Assembly: GCA_910574715.1 (NCBI GenBank)
Contig: CAJTCH010000010.1
Span: 51,771 to 115,770 of the forward strand
Reading direction: 5' to 3'
DNA from: Lachnospiraceae bacterium
Lineage (GTDB): Bacteria > Bacillota > Clostridia > Lachnospirales > Lachnospiraceae
Length of the DNA stretch: 64,000 bases
The notes beneath the pieces were generated by a model, which was given only the letters and a program-made list of their open reading frames with translations, did no database searches and was not told the DNA's origin. Shown one piece after another: positions 17,259 through 26,920 of this stretch. The position numbers and the translations under genes are program-made. The first letter of the stretch is position 1; every line of letters begins with the position of its first letter.

Positions 17259-17633
17259 ATGTCTGAAAGGAAAAAGGTGTTTATCTGCAGCCCTTTCCGT
17301 GGGGACATGGAGGGGAATGCGAGGAAGGCGGCCGGGTACTGCCGGACGGCCTGGGAAGAAGGGGTTCTGCCTGTTGCGCCGCATCTGCTGTTCCCGCAGT
17401 TTCTGAATGAGGGGATTGAGGCGGAGCGGCAGGCGGGGCTTGCCATGGGGCTGGAACTGCTCCTTTGCTGTGACGAGGTGTGGGTGTTCGGGGAGGCCAC
17501 GGAAGGGATGGCTTCGGAGATCGCCTTTGCCGTGGAGCAGGGGATCGGGGTGCGGTTCATGGAGCCGGAGGAACTGGAAGGAGGCGGCGCGTATGGAGAT
17601 GGTGCTTGTGCTGACGCATCTGACGGGGAGTGA
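17259..17633 (+). CDS. DUF4406/DUF7768-type nucleoside-handling protein
   Basis: 124 residues. The opening VFICSPFRGDMEGN and later EVWVFGEATEGMASEI are typical of the nucleoside 2-deoxyribosyltransferase-like superfamily. Many phages carry such proteins beside replication genes. The role may be in nucleotide salvage or signalling, and catalysis is not proven. It overlaps the next, related gene by 41 bases. Confidence 0.7.
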   Translation: MSERKKVFICSPFRGDMEGNARKAAGYCRTAWEEGVLPVAPHLLFPQFLNEGIEAERQAGLAMGLELLLCCDEVWVFGEATEGMASEIAFAVEQGIGVRFMEPEELEGGGAYGDGACADASDGE

Positions 17634-17976
17634 GGAACTGGACCGGCAGAGGGCGGAGGAATACTGCCGGTATGCGGCCCATAAGGGGAAGATACCGGTG
17701 AGCCCGTTTCTGTGTTTCCATGGCATTTTCAAGGATGAGCTTGGGAGCGCGGTGGAGGGCATCCTGGTCTCCCGGCTGATGGAGAAGGCGGACGGGATCT
17801 GGGTGTTCGGCTTTGAGAGGGGCGAGCGGCGCAGGCTGATGGAGGCAGAGGTACGGAAGATGTACGGGGAGAAGGCGCAGTATTTCAGCCATCCGGAGAT
17901 TGGGAAGGAGCTGCTGGTGTGCGCTATGTATTCCGAGGAACTGATCGAGCGTTTGGAAGATATGGAGGGATTGTGA
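17593..17976 (+). CDS. Second DUF4406-like protein
   Basis: 127 residues from ATG 17593 inside the previous gene. It keeps the superfamily pattern: VLVLTHLTGSEELDRQ, IPVSPFLCFHGIF and DGIWVFGFERGERRR. It seems to be a diverged tandem duplicate of 17259-17633. It is coupled by overlap to the genes on both sides. Confidence 0.65.
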   Translation: MEMVLVLTHLTGSEELDRQRAEEYCRYAAHKGKIPVSPFLCFHGIFKDELGSAVEGILVSRLMEKADGIWVFGFERGERRRLMEAEVRKMYGEKAQYFSHPEIGKELLVCAMYSEELIERLEDMEGL

Positions 17977-18395
17977 TGATGGGAAATGAATTGTTGAAGA
18001 TCGCGGACGGGTTTTCCATGGTGGCGGACGGGATTAGAGGGCTTGCCAATATGGAGCGGAATGGTGCTGTTGATATGGCGGAGAAGGATGCGGGCGTGCC
18101 GGGAAGCGCAGAAGCCGTGGATACGGACGGGAATGCGGAAGCGGATTCCGGGGCGGCCGGCGCTTCGGATTCCGGGAAGGGGCAGAAGGCCGGGAAAGAG
18201 GATAAGAAGGCGGCGGATGTTAAGAGGGAGAAGGCTGTTGCCATTGAGGACGTGCGGGCGGTGATGGCGCAGAAGACCCAGGAGGGGAAATCACAGGAGA
18301 TCAAGGACCTGCTGCAGAGGTACGGTGCGGTGAAGCTGTCTGCGGTGAATCCGGAGCATTACCCGGCGCTTTTGAAGGAAGCGAGGGTGCTTTGA
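17976..18395 (+). CDS. Hypothetical phage protein with charged Ala/Gly-rich linker
   Basis: 139 residues starting ATGATG at 17976, overlapping the previous stop. A helical N-terminus (ELLKIADGFSMVADGIRGL) is followed by a low-complexity Asp/Ala/Gly/Lys linker and a C-terminal block QEIKDLLQRYGAVKLSAVNP. Proteins of this position and pattern in Clostridial phages are often labelled rRNA biogenesis protein rrp5, which I consider a misnomer. It may assist the DUF2800 nuclease or SSB. Confidence 0.7.
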   Translation: MMGNELLKIADGFSMVADGIRGLANMERNGAVDMAEKDAGVPGSAEAVDTDGNAEADSGAAGASDSGKGQKAGKEDKKAADVKREKAVAIEDVRAVMAQKTQEGKSQEIKDLLQRYGAVKLSAVNPEHYPALLKEARVL

Positions 18396-18396
18396 T

Positions 18397-19530
18397 ATGG
18401 GGAGACATGCGTTATTGTCGGCGTCTTCTTCTAAGAGGTGGCTGAACTGTACGCCGTCCGCACGGCTGGAAGAACAGTTTGCGGAAGAGACGGGGAACAG
18501 CGTGTATGCGGAGGAAGGGACTGCTGCCCATGCCCTTGCGGAGCATAAGCTGAAACGGAGCCTGAAAAGGCGTTCCAAGCGTCCGGTGTCGGATTACCAG
18601 TGTGACGAGATGGAGGAATGCACGGACGGGTATGTGTCCTATGCCATGGAGCAGATGGAGCTTGCCAGGCAGGAGTGTAAGGACCCGGTGGTGCTGATTG
18701 AGCAGAGGCTGGACTATTCGGCCTATGTGCCGGAGGGGTTCGGCACGGGGGACCTGCTGATCGTGGCGGACCGGGTGCTGACGGTGGTGGACTTGAAGTA
18801 TGGGAAGGGCGTTGCAGTGGACGCGGAATGGAACCCGCAGATGATGCTGTATGGCCTGGGGGCGCTGGAGCTGTTCGGGGCTATCTATGATATTGATACG
18901 GTGCGTATGACGATTTATCAGCCGCGTCTGGAATCGGTGAGTACCTGGGAGATTTCCGTACCGGAATTGATGGAGTGGGTGGAGACGGAGCTGAAGCCGA
19001 AAGCCCAGCTTGCCATCAATGGGGAAGGAGAGTTTAAGAGCGGTTCCTGGTGCCGGTTCTGCAAGGCGAAGGATACCTGCAGGGCTAGGGCGGAGGAATT
19101 TTTGAGGCTGGCGCAGATGGAGTTTAAGGCTCCGGCGCTTTTGACGGATGATGAGGTGGCGGAGGTCTTGAAGGTGGCGGACGAGCTGGCCAGGTGGTCT
19201 GCGGATGTGTATGCCTATGCCCAGGACGAGGCTGTGTCCAAGGGGAAGAAGTGGGCCGGGTTCAAGCTGGTGGAGGGCCGGAGCTACCGGAAGTATACGG
19301 ACGAGGAAGAGGCGGCGGAGGCGGCTGTGGCTGCCGGGTATACGGATATTTATAAGAGGTCGCTAATCGGGATTACGGAGATGGAGAAGCTGATGGGTAA
19401 GAGGAAGTTTGCGGAGGTCCTGGGGAAGCTGGTGTATAAGCCCCAGGGGAAGATTACGCTGGTGCCAGAGTCGGATAAGAGGCAGGAAGTGTTGGCGGCG
19501 ACGGCGGAGGCGGATTTTAAGGAGGAATGA
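18397..19530 (+). CDS. DUF2800 PD-(D/E)XK nuclease (Cas4/RecB-like)
   Basis: 377 residues. GTAAHALAEHKL near the N-terminus and TVVDLKYGKG (D-x-K of the active site) in the middle are the RecB-family nuclease motifs. WCRFCKAKDTC supplies cysteines typical of a Fe-S cluster in AddB/Cas4-like nucleases. The role is probably in phage recombination or end processing together with the SSB directly downstream. Confidence 0.85.
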   Translation: MGRHALLSASSSKRWLNCTPSARLEEQFAEETGNSVYAEEGTAAHALAEHKLKRSLKRRSKRPVSDYQCDEMEECTDGYVSYAMEQMELARQECKDPVVLIEQRLDYSAYVPEGFGTGDLLIVADRVLTVVDLKYGKGVAVDAEWNPQMMLYGLGALELFGAIYDIDTVRMTIYQPRLESVSTWEISVPELMEWVETELKPKAQLAINGEGEFKSGSWCRFCKAKDTCRARAEEFLRLAQMEFKAPALLTDDEVAEVLKVADELARWSADVYAYAQDEAVSKGKKWAGFKLVEGRSYRKYTDEEEAAEAAVAAGYTDIYKRSLIGITEMEKLMGKRKFAEVLGKLVYKPQGKITLVPESDKRQEVLAATAEADFKEE

Positions 19531-19534
19531 ATTT

Positions 19535-20089
19535 ATGAGTAACGAAAATGTAAGTTTGACAAAAGTGATCGTACCTTGCAGGTTTTCTTATCTGCACTGC
19601 TGGGAGCCTAATGCAGTGAACGACGGGGACCCGAAGTATTCGGTGTCGGCTATCATCCCGAAGTCGGACACGGAGACCATTGGGAAGATTAAGAGGGCGA
19701 TTGAGCAGGCGAAGAAGGATTCGGTTTCCAAGTGGGGCGGGAAGGTCCCGGCGAATTTGAAGCTGCCGCTCCGGGACGGGGATATTGACCGCCCGGAGGA
19801 TGAGGCTTATGCGGACAGTTATTTTTTTAATGCTAACAGCAAGCAGGCGCCGCAGGTGGTGGATAAGAACGTGCAGCCGATCCTGGACCAGTCGGAGGTG
19901 TATTCCGGGTGCTATGGGCGGATCAGCGTGAATTTTTACGGGTTCAACAGCAATGGGAACCGTGGGATTGCGGCCGGGCTGGGGAATATCCAGAAGCTGC
20001 GTGACGGGGAATCCCTGGGCGGGAGGACGAGCGCGGAGGATGATTTTGACGCGGTGGAAGTGGACGAAGAGGAAGATTTCCTTGGGTAG
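19535..20089 (+). CDS. Enc34-type single-stranded DNA-binding protein (DUF2815)
   Basis: 184 residues from ATG 19535 after AAGGAGG. The family block KVIVPCRFSYLHCWEPN and the strand region PKYSVSAIIPK fit DUF2815, described as the ssDNA-binding protein of phage Enc34. The acidic C-terminal tail (DAVEVDEEEDFLG) is typical of SSBs that recruit partner proteins. It lies between the nuclease and the polymerase, fitting a replisome block. Confidence 0.85.
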   Translation: MSNENVSLTKVIVPCRFSYLHCWEPNAVNDGDPKYSVSAIIPKSDTETIGKIKRAIEQAKKDSVSKWGGKVPANLKLPLRDGDIDRPEDEAYADSYFFNANSKQAPQVVDKNVQPILDQSEVYSGCYGRISVNFYGFNSNGNRGIAAGLGNIQKLRDGESLGGRTSAEDDFDAVEVDEEEDFLG

Positions 20090-20164
20090 ATGTATCAGGG
20101 CGGCGGGGGACTGCCGCCCGTTTCCCAATGGGGAGAAATACAGGAGGAAGGGAGCCGTGGCGTT

Positions 20165-22105
20165 ATGGGACGGATTTTAGAGATGGATATTGAGACGTTT
20201 TCGGATGTGGATTTGATTAAGTGCGGGGTTTACGCTTATGCGGACAGCCCTGCTTTTGAAGTCCTGCTGTTTGCCTATTCCTTTGACGGAGGGGAAACCA
20301 GGGTGATAGATCTAGCACAGGGGGAGGAACTGCCGGGGGAAGTTGCGGAGGCGGTTTTTGACGGTTCTGTGGTGAAGACGGCGTTCAATGCGAATTTTGA
20401 GCGGACGTGTCTTTCTAAGCATTTCGGGCGGTATCTTCCGCCGGATTCCTGGCACTGCAGCGCGGTCCAGGCGGCGGTGCTGGCGCTGCCCCGGTCCCTG
20501 GAGGACGTGGGCGCGGTGCTGGGGCTGGACGAGCAGAAGATGAAGGAGGGGAAGGAGCTGATCCGGTATTTCTGTGTGCCGTGTAAGCCGACGAAGGCCA
20601 ACGGCGGCAGGAGACGGAACCTGCCATGCCATGCGCCGGAGAAGTGGGAGCTGTTCAAGAGTTACTGCATGAGGGACGTGGATGTGGAGAAAGCCATACG
20701 GAGGAAGCTGCATAAGTTCCCGATACCGGAGGGCGAGATGGAGCTGTACCGGCTGGACCAGAGGATCAATGACCGGGGCGTGCTGGTGGATATGGGGCTG
20801 GTGCGGCAGGCGGTTGTCTGTGAGAGGCTGCATAAGGAGGTTGTGACGAGGCGGGCATATGAGCTTACCGGCTTGGAGAATCCCAATTCCGTGGCGCAGT
20901 TGAAGGGCTGGCTGGGGGAGAATGGGGTGGAAGCGGAAAGCCTGTCCAAGAAAGCGGTGGCGGAGCTGATTGGGGAATCAGACGGGGAGGTGGAAGAGCT
21001 CCTGCGGCTCCGGCTTTTGATGGCGAAGACTTCCGTGAAGAAATATGAGGCCATGGAGCGGTCTGTCTGTTCGGACGGGCGGGTACATGGTTTATTGCAG
21101 TTTTATGGGGCGAACCGGACCGGGAGATGGGCGGGGAGGCTGGTGCAGGTCCAGAATCTCCCGCAGAACCATATTGAGGACTTGGAACTGGCGAGAAGGC
21201 TTGTGAGGGAAGGCAGATTTGAGGACGTGGAGATGCTTTATGATTCCACGCCAAACGTGCTGTCGGAATTGATACGGACGGCGTTTGTGCCGGAGCCGGG
21301 GTGCCGGTTTGTGGTGGCGGATTTTTCTGCCATTGAGGCAAGGGTGCTGGCGTGGCTTGCGGGGGAGACGTGGCGGTTGGAGGTGTTTTCTTCCCATGGG
21401 AAGATTTATGAGGCTTCGGCGGCTGCCATGTTCCATGTGCCGGTGGAGGAAGTGACGAAGGGCTCCCCGCTGCGGCAGAAGGGGAAGATCGCAGAGCTTG
21501 GCCTGGGATACGGCGGGGCGGCAGGGGCGCTGGTTTCCATGGGGGCTTTGGATATGGGGCTTTCCGAGGATGACCTGCCGCCCCTGGTGGCTGCATGGCG
21601 CAGGGCGAACCCGCATATCACGCAGTTCTGGTGGGACGTGGATAAGGCGGCTGTGGAGGCTGTGACGAAGCGGACGGGGACACGGGCAGGGAGGATTGGG
21701 TTTGAGTATCGGAGCGGGATTCTGTTTGTCATGCTGCCGTCCGGCAGGAAGCTGGCGTATGTGAAGCCCAGGATGGCGGTCAATAAGTTCGGGCGGGAGG
21801 GCCTGACTTATGAGGGGATTCTGGAAAATAAGAAGTGGGGCCGGATTGAGACCTACGGGCCGAAGCTGGTGGAGAATATCGTGCAGGGGACGGCCAGGGA
21901 TCTGCTGGCGGAAGCCATGCTGCGGGTGGAGAGGAAGGGCTATCCCATTGTGATGCACTGCCATGATGAGATCATTGCGGAGGTGCCGGAGGGCAGCGGT
22001 TCCGTGGAAGAGATGTGTGGGGTGATGGCGGTCCGGCCTTCCTGGGCGGAGGGGCTGCCGCTTCGGGCGGATGGGTATGAGTGCCCGTTTTATCAGAAAC
22101 AGTAG
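20165..22105 (+). CDS. Phage family A DNA polymerase
   Basis: 646 residues. An N-terminal 3'-5' exonuclease begins MDIETFS. The palm carries motif A VVADFSAIEARVLAWLAGE, the motif B region SPLRQKGKIAELGLGYGG and motif C MHCHDEIIAEV. All catalytic carboxylates are present. ATG 20165 follows AAGGGAG; the frame is open 25 codons upstream without a good start. This is the element's own replicative polymerase, so it should not depend fully on host Pol III. Confidence 0.92.
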   Translation: MGRILEMDIETFSDVDLIKCGVYAYADSPAFEVLLFAYSFDGGETRVIDLAQGEELPGEVAEAVFDGSVVKTAFNANFERTCLSKHFGRYLPPDSWHCSAVQAAVLALPRSLEDVGAVLGLDEQKMKEGKELIRYFCVPCKPTKANGGRRRNLPCHAPEKWELFKSYCMRDVDVEKAIRRKLHKFPIPEGEMELYRLDQRINDRGVLVDMGLVRQAVVCERLHKEVVTRRAYELTGLENPNSVAQLKGWLGENGVEAESLSKKAVAELIGESDGEVEELLRLRLLMAKTSVKKYEAMERSVCSDGRVHGLLQFYGANRTGRWAGRLVQVQNLPQNHIEDLELARRLVREGRFEDVEMLYDSTPNVLSELIRTAFVPEPGCRFVVADFSAIEARVLAWLAGETWRLEVFSSHGKIYEASAAAMFHVPVEEVTKGSPLRQKGKIAELGLGYGGAAGALVSMGALDMGLSEDDLPPLVAAWRRANPHITQFWWDVDKAAVEAVTKRTGTRAGRIGFEYRSGILFVMLPSGRKLAYVKPRMAVNKFGREGLTYEGILENKKWGRIETYGPKLVENIVQGTARDLLAEAMLRVERKGYPIVMHCHDEIIAEVPEGSGSVEEMCGVMAVRPSWAEGLPLRADGYECPFYQKQ

Positions 22106-22164
22106 GAGGACATTTTCATGGGGTACGGGAATGATATGGGAAGAAGGACAGGGGGTATGTGTGT

Positions 22165-24540
22165 ATGAAGGTTTATGTTTCTACGGGCAATTCGAGGATG
22201 GAGAAGCGGTGGAACGGCGGGGAGATGGAGCTGGAAGATTTTGTTCAGAGAATTTCCCGGACGATACGGACGGCGGAGACGGTGGAGCAGTACCGGAAGC
22301 TGTCCAAGGCGAGGCAGGATTCCATCAAGGACGTGGGCGGCTTTGTGATGGGGAAGCTGAAAGGCGGCAGGCGGAAGAAGGACTGCGTGGTGTTCCGGTC
22401 CGCCCTGACGCTGGACATGGACCATGCCGAGGCGGATATCCCGGAGCGGATGGAGATGTTCTTTGACTTCCGGTGCCTGATCTATTCCACGCATAAACAT
22501 ACGCCGGAGAGTCCCAGGTTCCGGCTGGTGGTCCCGCTGTCCAGGAATGTGTCGCCGGACGAGTACGCGGCGGTGGCGCGGAAAGTGGCGGAGGACATCG
22601 GCATGGAGCTGTTTGACGATACCACTTATGAGCCGTCCCGCCTGATGTACTGGCCGTCCACGTCTGCGGACGGGGAGTTTGTGTTCCGGGATGTTGCAGG
22701 GGAGATTCTGGACCCGGACACGGTGCTCTCTAGGTATAAGGACTGGCGGGATTCTTCGGAGTGGCCGGTGAGCGGGCGGCAGCAGGCGGTGGTGCTGCGG
22801 GAGATGAAGAAGCAGGCGGACCCGCTTGGAAAGGAAGGCGTGGTCGGGGCGTTCTGCCGGACGTACAGCATTGAGGAAGCGGCGGAGGTGTTCCTGGCGG
22901 ACGTGTATAAGCCGAGCGCCATGCAGGGGCGGTATGATTATATCCCGGCGGATTCCCAGGCGGGGGTGGTGGTTTATGAGGGGAAGTTTGCCTATTCCCA
23001 CCATGCCACGGACCCGGCCTGCGGGAAGCTGATGAACGCTTTTGACATGGTGCGGATTCATAGGTTCGGGGAGCTGGATATGAGGGTTCCGGAGGATACG
23101 GAGGCTTCTAAGCTGCCGTCCTTTAAGGCTATGAGCGAGTTTGCGGTCAGTGACGAAAAGGTGAAGCTGACGCTGGCTGAGGACAGGGCGCAGTCTGCCC
23201 GGAAGGAGTTTTCTTCGGAAGATGACTGGCGCAAGGGACTGGAACTGGACCGGCAGGGGAAGGTGAAGGACACGCTGGACAATCTGGTGCTGGCAATCCG
23301 GCATGATGAGGGCCTGCAGTCCATCGCTTTTAATCTGCACCGGGACGGGATTGATACCGGGGAAGGCCTGCCCTGGAAGCAGATTAAGCCGGGGTGGAAT
23401 GATTCTGATTTTGCGTCTCTGAAAGTTTATCTGAATAAGGGGTACGGGGTGTATGCGCCCACAAAGACGAAGGATGCCCTGCTGGCTGTGGCATCGGAGC
23501 GGGCATACCATCCGGTGAAGGAGTATCTGGATGCCCTGCCGGACTGGGACAGGGTGAAGCGGGTTGACACGCTGCTGACGGACTATCTGGGGGCAGAGGA
23601 TTCCGCATATACGAGGGCGGTCATCCGGAAGACGCTGGCGGCGGCCGTGGCTAGGATCTACCAGCCGGGGACGAAGTTTGACAGCGTGTTGATCCTGAAT
23701 GGCCCGCAGGGGATCGGGAAGTCCACGCTGTTTGCGAGGCTTGCGGGGGCGTGGTTTTCGGACAGCCTGACGCTTACGGACATGCGGGATAAGTCCGGGC
23801 CGGAGAAGCTGCAGGGGTACTGGATTCTGGAACTGGGGGAGCTTGCCGGGATGAAGAAGACGGACGTGGAGACGGTGAAGTCTTTTCTTTCCAGGGTGGA
23901 TGACAAGTACCGCGCCAGTTATGGGCTGAATGTAGAGAGCCATCCAAGGCAGTGCGTGATCGTGGGAAGTACAAATATGGAGAGCGGCTTCCTGCGTGAC
24001 ATTACCGGGAACCGGCGTTTCTGGCCGGTGCGGGTAAACGGTGAGAGCGTGAGGAAGCCGTGGCAGATTTCCGGGGAGGACGTGCTGCAGGTATGGGCGG
24101 AGGCGAAGGCCGTCTATGAGAGCGGGGAGCGGCTGTACCTGGAAGGGGAAGTTGCGGCCATGGCTACGTCCGAGCAGGCGGAGGCCATGGAGACGGATGA
24201 CCGGGAAGGGCTGGTGCGGACGTACCTGGACACGCTTCTGCCGGAGAACTGGGATTCCATGAGCCTATATGACCGGAGGAATTTTTTAAATGGCAGCGAG
24301 TTTGGGGAGGAACGGCAGACGGGTACGGTGCGCCGGACGATGGTGTGCAACATGGAGATCTGGTGTGAGTGCTTCGGGAGGGAGTCCTCTGCGCTGAAAA
24401 AGATAGATTCCTATGAGATCAGCGGCATCATGCGGAAGATTGAGGGCTGGGGGAAATATACGGAGACGAAGAACGGGATGTCCGGCTTTCCAATCTATGG
24501 GAAACAGCGGGCATATGTGCGGGAACAAGACAGGGAATAG
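22165..24540 (+). CDS. VapE-family primase-helicase
   Basis: 791 residues. The N-terminal half has an archaeo-eukaryotic primase-like region with TLDMDHAEADI and a histidine later. The C-terminal half is a virulence-associated E type SF3-like ATPase: Walker A GPQGIGKST, a Walker B-like ILELGELAG, and STNMESGFLRD. This architecture primes and unwinds phage DNA. GTG/ATG codons at 22159 and 22165 compete; 22165 has the better spacing to GGGGG. The candidate origin lies directly downstream. Confidence 0.88.
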   Translation: MKVYVSTGNSRMEKRWNGGEMELEDFVQRISRTIRTAETVEQYRKLSKARQDSIKDVGGFVMGKLKGGRRKKDCVVFRSALTLDMDHAEADIPERMEMFFDFRCLIYSTHKHTPESPRFRLVVPLSRNVSPDEYAAVARKVAEDIGMELFDDTTYEPSRLMYWPSTSADGEFVFRDVAGEILDPDTVLSRYKDWRDSSEWPVSGRQQAVVLREMKKQADPLGKEGVVGAFCRTYSIEEAAEVFLADVYKPSAMQGRYDYIPADSQAGVVVYEGKFAYSHHATDPACGKLMNAFDMVRIHRFGELDMRVPEDTEASKLPSFKAMSEFAVSDEKVKLTLAEDRAQSARKEFSSEDDWRKGLELDRQGKVKDTLDNLVLAIRHDEGLQSIAFNLHRDGIDTGEGLPWKQIKPGWNDSDFASLKVYLNKGYGVYAPTKTKDALLAVASERAYHPVKEYLDALPDWDRVKRVDTLLTDYLGAEDSAYTRAVIRKTLAAAVARIYQPGTKFDSVLILNGPQGIGKSTLFARLAGAWFSDSLTLTDMRDKSGPEKLQGYWILELGELAGMKKTDVETVKSFLSRVDDKYRASYGLNVESHPRQCVIVGSTNMESGFLRDITGNRRFWPVRVNGESVRKPWQISGEDVLQVWAEAKAVYESGERLYLEGEVAAMATSEQAEAMETDDREGLVRTYLDTLLPENWDSMSLYDRRNFLNGSEFGEERQTGTVRRTMVCNMEIWCECFGRESSALKKIDSYEISGIMRKIEGWGKYTETKNGMSGFPIYGKQRAYVREQDRE

Positions 24541-24790
24541 ACGGAACAAGTCTGCCTGTATGGGAACAAGCCGGAACGGAACGAGCGGAACAAGAGGGAG
24601 TTTGTTCTGACGATAGTTCCCGTACAGGGGATTCCGTAAAATCAAGGGTTGCGGGGCGGTCTGGAACAAGGGAACAAGAATCTCTTAGTGGGGTATGGGT
24701 AATAAGAAAAAGAAGCATATATGTACGTGTTATATACACGTATAAGGTATAAGGGATTTTTTGTATCCATGTTCCGGGCTTTGTTCCGTG
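24522..24790 (+). repeat. Iteron-like GGAACAAG repeats with AT-rich stretch: candidate replication origin
   Basis: Six copies of GGAACAAG occur at 24522, 24543, 24563, 24587, 24663 and 24671, with GGAAC half copies between. Two inverted partial copies lie near 24770 and 24783. They flank an AT-rich stretch with an inverted repeat TACGTGT/ACACGTA at 24724-24742. The location between VapE and VRR-NUC fits a phage origin. The first copy overlaps the 3' end of the VapE gene. Confidence 0.5.
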
Positions 24791-24809
24791 ACGGGACGGA
24801 GGTGTCTGG

Positions 24810-25091
24810 ATGAGGGAGAATGAGATTGAACGGCGGCTGGCCGTATCAGTCAAAAAGCTGGGAGGTATGGCGGTGAAGTTCGTTTCTCCCGGCTTGGATG
24901 GGGTGCCGGACAGGATTGTCTTACTGCCGGAGAGGAAGATTGCTTTTGTGGAGCTGAAGGCTCCTGGGAAGAAGCCAAGACCGCTGCAGGAGAAGCGGAA
25001 GCGGCAGTTGGAGGGGCTGGGGTTTCCGGTTTATGTGATAGATAAGGCAGAGCAGATCGGAGGTGTGCTGGATGAGATATGTTCCGCATGA
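24810..25091 (+). CDS. VRR-NUC domain nuclease
   Basis: 93 residues, a complete minimal VRR-NUC: FVSPGLDGVPDRIVLLPE supplies the catalytic D and AFVELKAPGKKPRPLQ the E-x-K. The family are structure-specific nucleases that cut Holliday junctions or flaps. It overlaps the helicase gene by 20 bases, a common pairing in phages. Confidence 0.9.
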   Translation: MRENEIERRLAVSVKKLGGMAVKFVSPGLDGVPDRIVLLPERKIAFVELKAPGKKPRPLQEKRKRQLEGLGFPVYVIDKAEQIGGVLDEICSA

Positions 25092-26439
25092 GTATCAGGA
25101 GTATGCGAAGGAGTTTATCATCAGGGAGAAGGTGAGTGCGCTGTTTTTGGACTGCGGGCTTGGGAAGACGGTGATCACGCTGACGGCGGTGTGGGAGCTT
25201 CTGTTTGACTATTTTGATATCCGTAAGGTGCTTGTGATTGCGCCGCTGCGGGTGGCGAGGGATACCTGGGGCGGCGAGTTGGAGAAGTGGGAGCATCTGT
25301 CCGGGATCGGGCTGTCAAAGGTGCTGGGTACGGAGAAGGAGCGGCTGGCGGCTTTGGAGCGGGAGGCGCAGGTGTATGTCATCAACCGGGAAAATGTAGA
25401 GTGGCTGGTGGATTCCTGCAGGTGGGAGTTTGATATGGTGGTGATCGATGAGCTGTCTTCTTTCAAGTCCCACAGGGCGAAGCGGTTTAAGGCGCTAAAG
25501 AGGGTGCGGCCGAAAGTGAGGCGGATAGTGGGGCTGACCGGGACGCCGGCGCCGAACGGGCTGATCGACTTATGGGCGGAGATCGGGCTTCTGGACATGG
25601 GGCAGAGGCTTGGGCGGTTCATCGGCGGATACCGGGAGCGGTTCTTCCTGCCGGATAAGCGGAGCAGGCAGATGGTGTTCTCCTACAAGCCCAGGGACGG
25701 GGCGGAGGAAGCAATCTATGGATTGATCTCTGATATCTGTATCAGCATGAGGGCGTGTGACTATCTGGATATGCCGGAGTGTGTGTATAACCGGGTGGAG
25801 GTTGCCATGAGCGGGAGGGAGATGGAGCTGTATGGGAAGCTGGAGAAAGATATGCTGCTGCCTTTTGCGGAGGGAGATATTGACGCGGTGAATGCGGCAG
25901 GGCTCTCCAACAAACTGCTGCAGATGGCGAACGGCGCGGTCTATGACGAGAACGGCAGGGTGAGGCGTATCCATGACCGGAAGCTGGAGGCGCTGGAGGA
26001 TTTGGTGGAGGCGGCGAACGGGAAGCCGGTGCTGGTGGCTTACTGGTACAGGCATGACCTGGAGCGGATAAGGGAGAGGGTGGGGGCTGTGGAGCTGGAT
26101 ACGGCGGAGGATATGCGGAGGTGGAATGCCGGGGAGATGCCGGTGGCGGTGATCCATCCGGCGTCTGCCGGGCACGGGCTGAACCTGCAGGCGGGAGGCT
26201 CCACGCTGGTATGGTTCGGGCTTACCTGGTCTTTGGAACTGTACCAGCAGATGAACGCAAGGCTGTGGAGGCAGGGGCAGAAGGATATGGTGGTGGTCCA
26301 CCATCTGATTGCAAAGGGGACGCTGGACGAGCGGGTGATGGTGGCCCTGGAGAAGAAGGACTGCGGGCAGGCGGCGCTTGTGGAAGCGGTGAGGGCGAGG
26401 ATTGGAGGCGGAAAGGATGGAGACAGAGAAACTGTTTAA
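25072..26439 (+). CDS. SNF2-like DEAD/DEAH-box helicase
   Basis: 455 residues from ATG 25072 behind GGAGGTG. Motif I is LDCGLGKTVI, Ia VIAPLRVARDTW, II VVIDELSSFKS, III GLTGTPAPNG. The C-terminal helicase half shows HPASAGHGLNLQAG and QQMNARLWRQGQ. Phage SNF2 proteins of this type act in replication or recombination with VRR-NUC. It overlaps the next gene by 23 bases. Confidence 0.9.
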   Translation: MRYVPHEYQEYAKEFIIREKVSALFLDCGLGKTVITLTAVWELLFDYFDIRKVLVIAPLRVARDTWGGELEKWEHLSGIGLSKVLGTEKERLAALEREAQVYVINRENVEWLVDSCRWEFDMVVIDELSSFKSHRAKRFKALKRVRPKVRRIVGLTGTPAPNGLIDLWAEIGLLDMGQRLGRFIGGYRERFFLPDKRSRQMVFSYKPRDGAEEAIYGLISDICISMRACDYLDMPECVYNRVEVAMSGREMELYGKLEKDMLLPFAEGDIDAVNAAGLSNKLLQMANGAVYDENGRVRRIHDRKLEALEDLVEAANGKPVLVAYWYRHDLERIRERVGAVELDTAEDMRRWNAGEMPVAVIHPASAGHGLNLQAGGSTLVWFGLTWSLELYQQMNARLWRQGQKDMVVVHHLIAKGTLDERVMVALEKKDCGQAALVEAVRARIGGGKDGDRETV

Positions 26440-26902
26440 GGAATACCGGAACTGGAAGAAGGACATGGGGCTTCTGGAGTTTGAGCTGTCCCGGTTCCGG
26501 GGAGTCCCGTATGAGGATGTGATAAGGAGCATGTGCCTGTCACAGCCCCAGGGGGAGCGGGTGCAGGGCGGCGGGACTTCCGATAAGACTGGGAATGCGG
26601 CGGTGAAATACCGGAAGATGAAGGAGCGTCTGGATGATGACTGGTTTGATTACCTGCTGGGGAGGTATCAGGCGGTGAAGGAAGAGCTGGAATTTTTTGA
26701 GTATGCCGTGGGGCAGTTGAGCGGGAGGCTGCCGGAGGTGGTGCGGGATATGGTGATGGAGGATATGACGTGGCGGGAGATGGCGGAAAAGTATAATGTG
26801 AGCGAAACGATGATAGCGAAGTACCGGAAGAAAGCGCTGGCGGAGATGAAGGAGCTGTACCGGATACGGGAGAAGACGGCAGGGCGGTATCTTCTGGACT
26901 GA
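26417..26902 (+). CDS. Sigma-70-like phage regulator 2, probable late activator
   Basis: 161 residues from ATG 26417. Helical N-terminus, a variable Gly-rich linker around 40-55, and a C-terminal helix-turn-helix TWREMAEKYNVSETMIAKYRKK. The position between the replication block and the packaging block is that of RinA/ArpU-type late regulators. The 11-bp tandem repeat array starts 18 bases after its stop. Confidence 0.75.
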   Translation: METEKLFKEYRNWKKDMGLLEFELSRFRGVPYEDVIRSMCLSQPQGERVQGGGTSDKTGNAAVKYRKMKERLDDDWFDYLLGRYQAVKEELEFFEYAVGQLSGRLPEVVRDMVMEDMTWREMAEKYNVSETMIAKYRKKALAEMKELYRIREKTAGRYLLD

Positions 26903-26920
26903 CCGCCGGGGCCTGGTTTA

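Noticed and set aside
17976..18395. rRNA biogenesis protein Rrp5
   Set aside because: That label is often attached to this phage gene, but the 139-residue low-complexity sequence has no S1 or TPR repeats.
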